A stretch of DNA of 64,000 bases, from the NCBI GenBank assembly GCA_023460235.1, contig JAEWRE010000016.1, positions 62,001-126,000 on the forward strand, read 5' to 3'. A program made the position numbers and the translations under genes. The DNA comes from Bacillota bacterium (GTDB lineage Bacteria > Bacillota > Clostridia > TANB77 > CAG-465). Numbering within the stretch: position 1 is the stretch's first letter; every line of letters starts with the position of its first letter. The notes under the pieces were generated by a model. That model searched no databases, was not told the origin of the DNA, and saw only the letters and a list, made by a program, of their open reading frames with translations. This document shows positions 43,516 to 51,920 of the stretch, piece by piece.

Positions 43516-44384
43516 TGAAAGGTATTATTTTAGCAGGTGGTAGCGGTACTCGATTATATCCAATTACCCTTGCAATTTCAAAACAATTATTACCAGTATA
43601 TGATAAGCCAATGATTTATTATCCACTATCAACTTTGATGCAAGCAGGAATAAATGAAGTTTTAATTATATCTACGCCAATACATATAGGTATGTTTGAA
43701 TTTTTACTTGGTGATGGTTCAAAACTTGGAATGAAAATTTCATATAAAATTCAAGAAAAACCAGTAGGACTTGCAGATGCCTTTAGATTAGGTGCAGATT
43801 TTATAGGTAATGATACAGTATCTTTAATATTAGGAGATAACATGATATATGGACCTGGACTTGAAGCAATGCTAAGAGAAGCTAGTAACCTTAAAGAAGG
43901 TGGAGTAATATTTGGATATGAAGTTTCTGATCCAACATCTTATGGTGTTGTTGAAATGGATAAGAATGGTAATGCAATATCTATTGAAGAAAAACCTTTA
44001 GCTCCAAAATCAAATTTAGCTGTTCCAGGACTTTATTTCTATGATAATTCTGTAGTAGAAATTGCTAACACAATAGAGCCTAGCCCAAGAGGTGAGCTTG
44101 AAATTACAGATGTAAATAGAGTATATATGGAAAGAGGAAATCTTAAAGTTCTAACTTTAGGTAGAGGATTTGCTTGGTTTGATACTGGAACACCAGATAG
44201 ATTAAACGATGCATCAGATTTTGTAAAAGCAATAGAACTTAGACAAGGTATACAAATTGCTTGTCTTGAAGAAATTGCATATACAAATGGTTGGATAAAT
44301 AAAGAACAAGCTTTAGAACTTGCTAAAGAATTTTCTAAAACAGAATATGGTAAATATATTAAGAAAATAGTAGGTGAAAACTAA
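43515..44384 (+). CDS. rfbA: Glucose-1-phosphate thymidylyltransferase
   Basis: RmlA makes dTDP-glucose from glucose-1-phosphate and dTTP. The 289 aa enzyme shows GIILAGGSGTRLYPIT, KPMIYYPLSTLM, LGDNMIYG (metal Asp) and the FAWFDTGTPD segment. Its ATG overlaps the rfbD stop by one base, and the rfbC start touches its own stop. Confidence 0.97.
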   Translation: MKGIILAGGSGTRLYPITLAISKQLLPVYDKPMIYYPLSTLMQAGINEVLIISTPIHIGMFEFLLGDGSKLGMKISYKIQEKPVGLADAFRLGADFIGNDTVSLILGDNMIYGPGLEAMLREASNLKEGGVIFGYEVSDPTSYGVVEMDKNGNAISIEEKPLAPKSNLAVPGLYFYDNSVVEIANTIEPSPRGELEITDVNRVYMERGNLKVLTLGRGFAWFDTGTPDRLNDASDFVKAIELRQGIQIACLEEIAYTNGWINKEQALELAKEFSKTEYGKYIKKIVGEN

Positions 44385-44954
44385 ATGGGGAAATTTAAAA
44401 GAATAGATACTTCTATAGAGGGAGTTTGCATAATAGAACCAACTGTATTTGGAGATGCTAGAGGATACTTTGTTGAAACATATAATGAAGTGGATTTTAA
44501 TGAGATTGGAATATATAATAGATTTGTTCAAGATAATCAATCAAAATCTAAAAAAGGCGTTATAAGAGGATTACATTTTCAAAAAGAAAACACACAAGCT
44601 AAACTAGTAAGAGTATTAAAAGGTGAAGTGTTTGATGTATGTGTGGATTTAAGACCAGGCAGTAAAACATATGGTAAATGGGAAGGAGTAATCCTTTCAG
44701 AAGAAAATAAAAAAATGTTCATGGTACCAAAGGGATTTGCACATGGATATCTTGTAACATCTGATGAAGCTATATTTGCATATAAAATAGATGATATATA
44801 CAACAAAGAAGCAGAAGGCGGACTTATATGGAATGATCCACAAGTAGGAATAGAATGGCCTAAAGTAGATACAGAACTTTTATTTTCTGAAAAAGATACT
44901 AAACATCCATCTTTACAAGAACTTAAAAATACAGATTTATTTAAAAATCTATAA
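44385..44954 (+). CDS. rfbC: dTDP-4-dehydrorhamnose 3,5-epimerase
   Basis: RmlC is a cupin epimerase acting before RmlD. The 189 aa protein has FVQDNQSKSKKGVIRGLHFQ (catalytic His in RGLHFQ), VFDVCVDLRPGS, PKGFAHGY and KIDDIYNKEAEGG. It starts directly after the rfbA stop with no gap. Confidence 0.97.
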   Translation: MGKFKRIDTSIEGVCIIEPTVFGDARGYFVETYNEVDFNEIGIYNRFVQDNQSKSKKGVIRGLHFQKENTQAKLVRVLKGEVFDVCVDLRPGSKTYGKWEGVILSEENKKMFMVPKGFAHGYLVTSDEAIFAYKIDDIYNKEAEGGLIWNDPQVGIEWPKVDTELLFSEKDTKHPSLQELKNTDLFKNL

Positions 44955-44993
44955 TATCTTATAGCATTATTATAATTTTATTGGAGGAAAAAT

Positions 44994-45956
44994 ATGAAAA
45001 ATATATTAGTAACCGGAGCTGCTGGCTTTATAGGTTCAAATTATATAAATTATATGACAAAAACTTATGGAGATAAGTATACATATGTAGTGTATGATAA
45101 ATTAACTTATGCTGCTAATATGGAAAATCTAAAAGAATCAGAAGGAAAATATATTTTTGTAAAGGGAGATATTTGTAATTTAGAGCAAAATCTTGAAACT
45201 TTAAAAAAATATGGAATTGATGCTGTTGTTCATTTTGCTGCAGAATCACATGTTGATAATAGTATAAAAAGACCTCTTACATTTACTGAAAATAATGTAC
45301 TTGGAACTAATGCACTTATCGAAGCGTGTAGACAAGTATGGGGAGAAGGAAGTTCAAATAGATTTGTACATGTTTCAACTGATGAAGTTTATGGAACTTT
45401 AACAGATGGCGATGAAATGTTCGTTGAAACTCTACCACTTGCTCCAAACAGTCCATATTCAGCTTCAAAAGCTGGTTCAGATCTTGTAGTTAGAGCTTAT
45501 GGCGAAACATTTAATATGAATGTTTGTATTACTAGATGTTCAAATAATTATGGACCAAACCAACATGAAGAAAAATTGATTCCACTTATGATTAAGAAAG
45601 TTAAAAATAATGAAAAATTACCAGTATATGGTACTGGTAAAAATATTCGTGATTGGTTATATGTTGAAGATCATTGTATAGCTATTGATACAGTTTTACA
45701 CAAAGGTGTAAAAGGTGAAATATACAATGTTGGTGGAAATAACGAAAAAACAAACTTAGAAATTGTAAAAACAATTTTAAAAGAACTCGGAAAATCTGAA
45801 GATTTAATTACATATGTTGAAGACAGAAAAGGTCATGATTATAGATATGCTATAAATTCTTCAAAAATAAAAAGGGAACTTGGATGGGAACCATCAGTAA
45901 CAGTTGAAGAAGGATTAAAGAAAACTATTGCATGGTATTTATCTAAAGAATATTAA
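44994..45956 (+). CDS. rfbB: dTDP-glucose 4,6-dehydratase
   Basis: RmlB converts dTDP-glucose to dTDP-4-keto-6-deoxyglucose. The 320 aa SDR has GAAGFIGSNY, HFAAESHVDNSI, STDEVYG and YxxxK (Y155, K159 in PYSASK), with RCSNNYGPNQ after it. TTGGAGG lies before the ATG. It is last in the unit, so the gene order here is D-A-C-B, and a terminator follows. Confidence 0.97.
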   Translation: MKNILVTGAAGFIGSNYINYMTKTYGDKYTYVVYDKLTYAANMENLKESEGKYIFVKGDICNLEQNLETLKKYGIDAVVHFAAESHVDNSIKRPLTFTENNVLGTNALIEACRQVWGEGSSNRFVHVSTDEVYGTLTDGDEMFVETLPLAPNSPYSASKAGSDLVVRAYGETFNMNVCITRCSNNYGPNQHEEKLIPLMIKKVKNNEKLPVYGTGKNIRDWLYVEDHCIAIDTVLHKGVKGEIYNVGGNNEKTNLEIVKTILKELGKSEDLITYVEDRKGHDYRYAINSSKIKRELGWEPSVTVEEGLKKTIAWYLSKEY

Positions 45957-45975
45957 TATAAATTATTTATAAATA

Positions 45976-46015
45976 AAAAGGTGGTTATTTGAGTTTAATT
46001 AAATGACCATTTTTT
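45976..46015 (+). terminator. Terminator after the rml operon
   Basis: A 15-bp stem with three G-U pairs (45976-45990 with 46001-46015), a 10-base loop, the second arm ending in a T-run. Confidence 0.75.
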
Positions 46016-46059
46016 ATGCATTTTATACTCTAATTTATGTATAAATATATCAAAAAGAG

Positions 46060-46088
46060 TTGAATTATTAAGGTCATAATGATATAAT
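46060..46088 (+). promoter_or_regulatory. Promoter of the polysaccharide export operon
   Basis: TTGAAT at 46060-46065, 17 bases, TATAAT at 46083-46088 with TGA before it. It appears to drive all genes to 61719, because no terminator is seen within. Confidence 0.7.
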
Positions 46089-46123
46089 TAGCATGTTAAA
46101 ACACAAAATAAAGGGGAATAATA

Positions 46124-46915
46124 ATGGAGTTTTTTAAAACATTAATAAAAAATAGGAGATTATTTTTTCAATTAGGAAAAAATGATTTTAAAAATAGATT
46201 TGCTGGTACAAGCTTAGGGGCTATTTGGGGATTTGTTTCTCCATTTGTATTTATGTTTACTTATGTAATTGTTTTTCAATACATTTTAAAAACTGGAAGT
46301 TCAGGCAGTTATCCTTATATAGTTTGGTTTTTACCTGGAATGTCAATGTGGATGTTCTTAAATGACAGTATAATTAGTGCAAGTAATTCAATTAGAAATT
46401 ATAGCTATTTGGTAAAAAAAGTAGTTTTCCCGGTAGATATTATACCTGTGATTTCTCTTACAGCTTCAAGCATAATTGGTATGTTTTTATTTATAATTTC
46501 TATTATAGTCTCAGCAGTATATGGTTATTTCTTCAATGTATTAGAATTTATATATGTTGTAATAGCAGCGTATGCTTTAATAGTATCTATTACAAGGCTT
46601 ACCTCTGCAATTTCTACTTTAGTTTCAGATTTTACTCAATTACTTAGCGTTTTTATGCAACTTTTTATGTGGCTTACACCAATAATGTGGAATTTATCAA
46701 TGCTTGAAAGTCATATTACGCTTTCAAAAGCAATTAGATGTATGCCATTTACTTATCTTATAACAGCATTTAGGGAAGTATTTGTAGGTGGTAATATAAT
46801 ATATCAAAATAAAGGAATATACACTATTATCTTTTGGATAATTGTTATACTATTTTATGTTTGGGGAAATTTTGTGTTTAAGAAGAACAAGAAAGATTTT
46901 GCTGATGTATTATAG
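46124..46915 (+). CDS. ABC-2 type polysaccharide export permease (Wzm/TagG-like)
   Basis: The 263 aa permease has an amphipathic start (RRLFFQLGKNDFKNRFAG), LGAIWGFVSPF and six membrane segments, as in the O-antigen/teichoic-acid exporters. It would pair with the ATPase at 47942 to move a lipid-linked polymer across the membrane. A GT2 gene sits between the two. AAGGGGAA lies before the ATG. Confidence 0.93.
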   Translation: MEFFKTLIKNRRLFFQLGKNDFKNRFAGTSLGAIWGFVSPFVFMFTYVIVFQYILKTGSSGSYPYIVWFLPGMSMWMFLNDSIISASNSIRNYSYLVKKVVFPVDIIPVISLTASSIIGMFLFIISIIVSAVYGYFFNVLEFIYVVIAAYALIVSITRLTSAISTLVSDFTQLLSVFMQLFMWLTPIMWNLSMLESHITLSKAIRCMPFTYLITAFREVFVGGNIIYQNKGIYTIIFWIIVILFYVWGNFVFKKNKKDFADVL

Positions 46916-46927
46916 AGGAGAATAAAA

Positions 46928-47914
46928 ATGGAAAAAATAGATGTGCTTCTAGCCACATATAATGGTGAAAAATATTTAAAAGAACAAGTAGATAGCATAT
47001 TAAATCAAACTTATAAAAATATTAACTTATTAATTTCTGATGATGGCTCTAGTGATTTGACAGTAGAAATCCTTAAAGAATATGAAGCTACTGACAGTAG
47101 AGTGAAAATATTTATACAGAAAAATAATATTGGACTAGTCAAAAATTTTGAATTTTTGCTTAGACAAGTAACATCGGAATATTATATGATGTCTGATCAA
47201 GATGATGTCTGGTTACCAGAAAAAATAGAAAAATCTATTAAGAAGTTAATGGAAGAAGATGCTGATTTAGTTTTTTGCGACTTGGAAGTAGTAGATAAAG
47301 ATTTAAAGATGATATTTCCGTCTTTTTGGGAGTATTTGAAAATAGATAAAAAAATAAAAAAGTATAATGATTTTAGAATGGTTTATCTATATAATTGTGC
47401 TAATGGTTGTGCAATTTTATCTAAATCAAAATTTATAGAGCATATGTTACCTCTTCCAAATAATTCTAAATTTATGATACATGATTATTGGATTATTTTA
47501 TATGTTTCTTTGCATGGTAAAATTTCATATGTTGATGAAAAACTTATAAAATATAGACAACATGGAAATAACCAAGTTGGTACAGAAAAATTATCAACAA
47601 AGTTTTCAAAATTTGAACAAGTAAGAGAATTATTTCTAAGAGTAAAAATTGAACACTTTGAAGACTTTGTTGCAAGAAAGGATGCCTTTTCTGATGAACA
47701 AAATGAATTCAATGAGAAAGCCTTAAATTATTTTAAAAGTTTAACTAAAAAGAAATATATTAATTTTAGTGGAATAAAAATTTTTCACAAATTATATAAA
47801 TATGACAGACTATCTTACTACGTTATACAGTATGTTATTATGAACGTTCCACTACTTGGTAATATACTTTTTAAAATAAGATATATGATTCTAAAAATAT
47901 TAGGTAAAAGATAG
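46928..47914 (+). CDS. GT2 glycosyltransferase, rhamnosyltransferase-like
   Basis: The 328 aa cytoplasmic GT-A enzyme has LLATYNGEKYLKEQVDSIL, ISDDGSSD, MSDQDDVW (metal site) and HDYWI with a final basic helix. SDQDDVW is typical of WbbL/RgpF-type rhamnosyl- and related transferases. It follows wzm by 12 bases and lies before wzt. With rml genes upstream, dTDP-rhamnose is the likely donor (inference). Confidence 0.9.
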   Translation: MEKIDVLLATYNGEKYLKEQVDSILNQTYKNINLLISDDGSSDLTVEILKEYEATDSRVKIFIQKNNIGLVKNFEFLLRQVTSEYYMMSDQDDVWLPEKIEKSIKKLMEEDADLVFCDLEVVDKDLKMIFPSFWEYLKIDKKIKKYNDFRMVYLYNCANGCAILSKSKFIEHMLPLPNNSKFMIHDYWIILYVSLHGKISYVDEKLIKYRQHGNNQVGTEKLSTKFSKFEQVRELFLRVKIEHFEDFVARKDAFSDEQNEFNEKALNYFKSLTKKKYINFSGIKIFHKLYKYDRLSYYVIQYVIMNVPLLGNILFKIRYMILKILGKR

Positions 47915-47941
47915 TTAATATAGAAAAGGAAGGTTAATTTG

Positions 47942-49273
47942 ATGGAAATGGAAGAATCAAGAAAGCAAGATGATGTTGTTATATCAATTTCTAACTTGAC
48001 AAAAGAATATAAAATGTTTGCAAGAAAAAAAGATAGATTAATAGAGACAATTTTACCTTTTAAAAGTAGGCATGGCGTTTTTAAGGCAATGGATAACCTA
48101 AATCTTGAAGTAAAAAAAGGAGAAGTTTTAGGAGTACTTGGAAAAAACGGTGCTGGTAAATCTACACTTTTAAAAATGGTAACAGGAGTTGTGTTTCCAA
48201 CAAGTGGTGAACTAAAAGTTAACGGTAAAATTAGTTCTCTACTTGAACTTGGTACTGCATTTAATCCTGAGCTAACTGGAATTGAGAATATATATCAACA
48301 TGGTCAAGTAATGGGACTTACCAATGATGAAATTAAGTCTAAAGAAAAAGAAATAATTGATTTTGCAGATATAGGAGACCATTTATTTCAACCTGTGAAG
48401 ACTTATTCTTCAGGTATGTTTGCAAGACTTGCATTTGCTTGTGCTATAAATGTCGAACCAGATATTTTGATAGTAGATGAAGTACTATCTGTTGGCGATA
48501 TGTCTTTTCAGTTAAAATGTTTTAAAAAATTTGAACAATTTAAAGAAAAAGGAAAAACAATATTATTTGTTACACATAATATTGGAGATGTATTAAGAAA
48601 TTGCACTAGAACAATAATAATTGATTCTGGAAGAAAAATATTTGACGGTGATGTCAAAGAAGGAGTTGAAAAGTACAAAAAAATTATTGTTGGCCTTAGT
48701 GAAAAAGAAAGTAAGGAAGAATTACTTTCTGATGAAGAAGAAATAAGCAAAAATAGAAATTATTCTTCAAAAGCTGCTATAAGTGATAACGAAGTATGGA
48801 AAAATAATTTTATACAAAATGATAATATAATTGATTATGGAAATAAAAAAGCAGAAGTTATAGACTATGGAATCTTTGATATAAATGATAATATTTTAAA
48901 TATCGTTGATAATGAAAAAGAAATAGTATTAAAATCTAAGATAAAATTCAATGTAGATGTTACTGATCCAATCTTTACGATGACTGTAAAAGATTTCAAA
49001 GGTTTAGAAATGTGTGGAACTAATACTCTAATTGAACAAGTTGTAACAGGAAAATTTAAAAAAGGTGATGTTGCAATAGCTGAATTTAAACAGGTATTAC
49101 CTTTGTTTCCAAATAAATATACGTTATCTTTTAGTTGTACTAAATTTAATGAACGTGGTGAATTAGAAGTCTTAAATAGAAAGTATGATGCTTTATTATT
49201 TGAAATACTTTCAAATAAAGGATGCGTTGGCTTAACTAAGATAGATTCAAATATAAATATTATAAAACTATAA
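47942..49273 (+). CDS. Polysaccharide ABC exporter ATPase with C-terminal glycan-binding extension (Wzt-like)
   Basis: The 443 aa ATPase has Walker A GKNGAGKST, signature YSSGMFAR and Walker B ILIVDEVLSVGD in residues 1-240. About 170 more residues (from about 275) form a beta-rich domain like the Wzt C-terminus, which in E. coli O9a binds the capped end of the glycan before export. TagH-type ATPases usually lack such a domain. The ATG at 47942 has AGGAAGG eight bases upstream; a TTG directly before it is an alternative. The capping candidate is the WbdD-like protein at 51921. Confidence 0.93.
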   Translation: MEMEESRKQDDVVISISNLTKEYKMFARKKDRLIETILPFKSRHGVFKAMDNLNLEVKKGEVLGVLGKNGAGKSTLLKMVTGVVFPTSGELKVNGKISSLLELGTAFNPELTGIENIYQHGQVMGLTNDEIKSKEKEIIDFADIGDHLFQPVKTYSSGMFARLAFACAINVEPDILIVDEVLSVGDMSFQLKCFKKFEQFKEKGKTILFVTHNIGDVLRNCTRTIIIDSGRKIFDGDVKEGVEKYKKIIVGLSEKESKEELLSDEEEISKNRNYSSKAAISDNEVWKNNFIQNDNIIDYGNKKAEVIDYGIFDINDNILNIVDNEKEIVLKSKIKFNVDVTDPIFTMTVKDFKGLEMCGTNTLIEQVVTGKFKKGDVAIAEFKQVLPLFPNKYTLSFSCTKFNERGELEVLNRKYDALLFEILSNKGCVGLTKIDSNINIIKL

Positions 49274-49371
49274 TTGGATTTTAATTTTAAAGATATTAAT
49301 CTATTTAAATATAAGATTATGCATATTTTGTATAATTCACTTTAACTTTATGTTTTAAAGGAGAAATTTTA

Positions 49372-50790
49372 ATGAAAAAAAACATTTTGTATATAATTCA
49401 TTCATGGATTGATTTTAGAAATGTTCAAAGAACTTCAATAGGAGGAACAACATTACATGCATATGATTTACTAAATAATACATTAGATAAAAATAATTAC
49501 TTCATTCTATCGGTATCAGATAATAAATATATATTAACTATATATGCAAATAATAAAGTAAATGTATATAATCTTGGTATTACTTGTAAGGGTTACTTTT
49601 TTGATTACTATGATGCCGAATATAATATTATGTTAAAAAAAATAATTGGAATGCTTTCAATCGACATAGTACATATACATCATTTAAGAGGGCATGCATT
49701 AGACATATATAATGTTATTAAAGAAACAGAAGTATTTTCTATACTTACAATACATGATTATTTTATAATTTGTCCTCAGATTAATTTACTCTATAAGAGT
49801 GATAATTATTGTACAAAAAAAACTCGATCAATAGACTGCAAAAATTGTATTAAGGTAAATAATCCACATGATCTTAAACTTAAAGAAAGAAATTTTGTAG
49901 TTAATGGTCTATTTGAAGAAATTGATAAAATAATAATTCCTAATATAAGTATTAAAGATGAAATTATGAAAACTTATGATTCATTCTCAGCAGTAACTAT
50001 AGAACATGGAATTACTATACAAAAAACAGATAATGAAATAAAAATAAATAAAGATAAATTTAATGTAGCATTTGTAGGGGTTTTAGAAATCTTAAAAGGA
50101 AGTCAACTTGCGAAAGAATTAGTAAATGTTACAAATTCTGATGAAAATATTGTTTATCACTTTTTTGGAACAACAAGCATAGAAGAACTAAAGATTAATA
50201 AACATAACTACTTTTATCATGGGGAATATATGAGGCAAGATTTACCAATGCTTTTAAAAGAATATGAAATTAATTTAGTTTGTTTACTCACAAAGTGTCC
50301 TGAAACATATTGCTATACTCTATCTGAGGTAATATATTCTGGAGTTCCAGTACTTGGAATTGATCTTGGAGCAATAGGTGAAAGAATAAAAAGGCTAGGA
50401 TGTGGATGGACTATAAATCATAAAGCTACCGCAAATAATTTATTAAATAAAATAAATCAAATCAAAAATAATGAAAGCCAATATTATGAGGTCTTAGGAA
50501 AAATAAAAAAAATAGTTTTAGATGATGTCTATGAAATGGTAAGGAAAACAGTTGATATTTATGATTTATCAAATAATAGTACGAAAAAAATTATATTCAA
50601 ATATGGTAAGCTTATTAGAAAGAACTTTAAATATTCTGTTGAAGTAAAAGAAGAAACTAAAATTAAAAAAATTATTAAAAGACTGAATAAGTACAAAAAT
50701 AAAGTAATTTATCTAATTAAGAGACCTATATATTTGTTTTATATATTTACAAAGAAAATAATTAAGAAAATTATAAAAATGGAAGGATGA
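49372..50790 (+). CDS. Glycosyltransferase, GT4-like (GT-B fold)
   Basis: The 472 aa protein has a GT-B layout. The N-domain shows SIGGTTLHAYDL and DIVHIHHLRGHALD; the C-domain shows VAFVGVLEILKGSQLAKEL and the donor-binding E-x7-E region SEVIYSGVPVLGIDLGAIGE. A Cys-rich CPQIN...CTKK..DCKNC insert near 130-160 recalls the metal-like knuckle of some GT4 proteins. A basic C-terminal tail (IKRLNKYKNK to the end) suggests membrane association. AAGGAG lies before the ATG. TATAAT at 49331 might give an internal promoter. Confidence 0.88.
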   Translation: MKKNILYIIHSWIDFRNVQRTSIGGTTLHAYDLLNNTLDKNNYFILSVSDNKYILTIYANNKVNVYNLGITCKGYFFDYYDAEYNIMLKKIIGMLSIDIVHIHHLRGHALDIYNVIKETEVFSILTIHDYFIICPQINLLYKSDNYCTKKTRSIDCKNCIKVNNPHDLKLKERNFVVNGLFEEIDKIIIPNISIKDEIMKTYDSFSAVTIEHGITIQKTDNEIKINKDKFNVAFVGVLEILKGSQLAKELVNVTNSDENIVYHFFGTTSIEELKINKHNYFYHGEYMRQDLPMLLKEYEINLVCLLTKCPETYCYTLSEVIYSGVPVLGIDLGAIGERIKRLGCGWTINHKATANNLLNKINQIKNNESQYYEVLGKIKKIVLDDVYEMVRKTVDIYDLSNNSTKKIIFKYGKLIRKNFKYSVEVKEETKIKKIIKRLNKYKNKVIYLIKRPIYLFYIFTKKIIKKIIKMEG

Positions 50791-50795
50791 AAGAA

Positions 50796-51890
50796 ATGAT
50801 AGTATACACATCAATTTGTATGAATTATATGCCAAAGGCATTGATTCTTGGAGAATCTTTAAAGAAACATAATCCAGAAGTTAAGTTTTATGTTGTATTG
50901 TTAGAAAGGGAAATACCTAAAGAAGTAGACGAGTCTATGTATAAAATAATAGATAAAATAATTCTTGCAAAAGATCTTGGATATGAAGACTTTGATAAAT
51001 TTATTTTTAAACATTCAATAGTGGAAGCCTCAACTTCTGTAAAGGGTCAGGCGCTTGTATATCTTTTAGAAAATGAAGATGATAAAGTTATATATATTGA
51101 TCCAGATATTAAAGTATATGCTGCACTTACAAAACTTGATAATTTGTTAAACGAAAACGAAATTATATTAACTCCACATCTTACGATACCTGAAGAAAAT
51201 GAGATTGATATACAAAATAATGAGCTTTGTGCATTGATGCATGGTGTATATAATTTAGGATTTTTAGCTGTAAGAAAAGGAAATGAAGGATTAAGATTTG
51301 CAAAATGGTGGAGAGACAGACTACATTTGTATTGTTATGATAATATACCAAATGGAATATTTACTGATCAAAGATGGGTAGATTTGGCGCCAGCAATGTT
51401 TGACGTTTATGTATTAAAAGATACTGGTCATAATATGGCACCTTGGAATCTTTCAAAAAGATCTCTATCTTTAAAAGATGGAAAATTAATTGTAAATAAT
51501 AAAGATGAATTGGTATTCTTTCATTTTTCTGGATTCGATAGTGGTGCTAATTTAGGAGTATTTAGTCATTATATTAAAAGTGATGACGCAGTTGAATATA
51601 CAATACGTAATGAATATATTGAAGATCTAAATAGAATGAAGCAAGATGAACTTGGAAAATATCCTTGGTCTTATGAAAATTATTTCTCTGGTGAAAAAGT
51701 TGATAGAGATATAAGGATTAAATATAGGGATACTAAATATTTTAATACTATTGAGGGTTCACCTTTTGAAAAAAGTAATAAATATTTCCATGATATATTT
51801 TATTATCAAGCTCCTGTAGAAAATAGAAGCAACTTAAGAACTTTCTTAGGAAAAGTTAAAAGAAAATTAAAATCAACTATAAATAAATAA
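50796..51890 (+). CDS. Glycosyltransferase, GT8-like
   Basis: The 364 aa GT-A-type protein begins IVYTSICMNYMPKALILGESLK, has the DxD-bearing YIDPDIKVY near residue 105 and GVYNLGFLAVRKG, then TDQRWVDLAP. These are seen in GT8/stealth-like transferases using nucleotide sugars and Mn. An ATG at 50787 touches its own GGAAGG, so the ATG at 50796 (nine bases after it) is a better start; it sits just past the previous stop. Donor and acceptor unknown. Confidence 0.83.
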   Translation: MIVYTSICMNYMPKALILGESLKKHNPEVKFYVVLLEREIPKEVDESMYKIIDKIILAKDLGYEDFDKFIFKHSIVEASTSVKGQALVYLLENEDDKVIYIDPDIKVYAALTKLDNLLNENEIILTPHLTIPEENEIDIQNNELCALMHGVYNLGFLAVRKGNEGLRFAKWWRDRLHLYCYDNIPNGIFTDQRWVDLAPAMFDVYVLKDTGHNMAPWNLSKRSLSLKDGKLIVNNKDELVFFHFSGFDSGANLGVFSHYIKSDDAVEYTIRNEYIEDLNRMKQDELGKYPWSYENYFSGEKVDRDIRIKYRDTKYFNTIEGSPFEKSNKYFHDIFYYQAPVENRSNLRTFLGKVKRKLKSTINK

Positions 51891-51920
51891 GTTTGTGAAT
51901 CCTAGAGGGGGACTTTAAAT

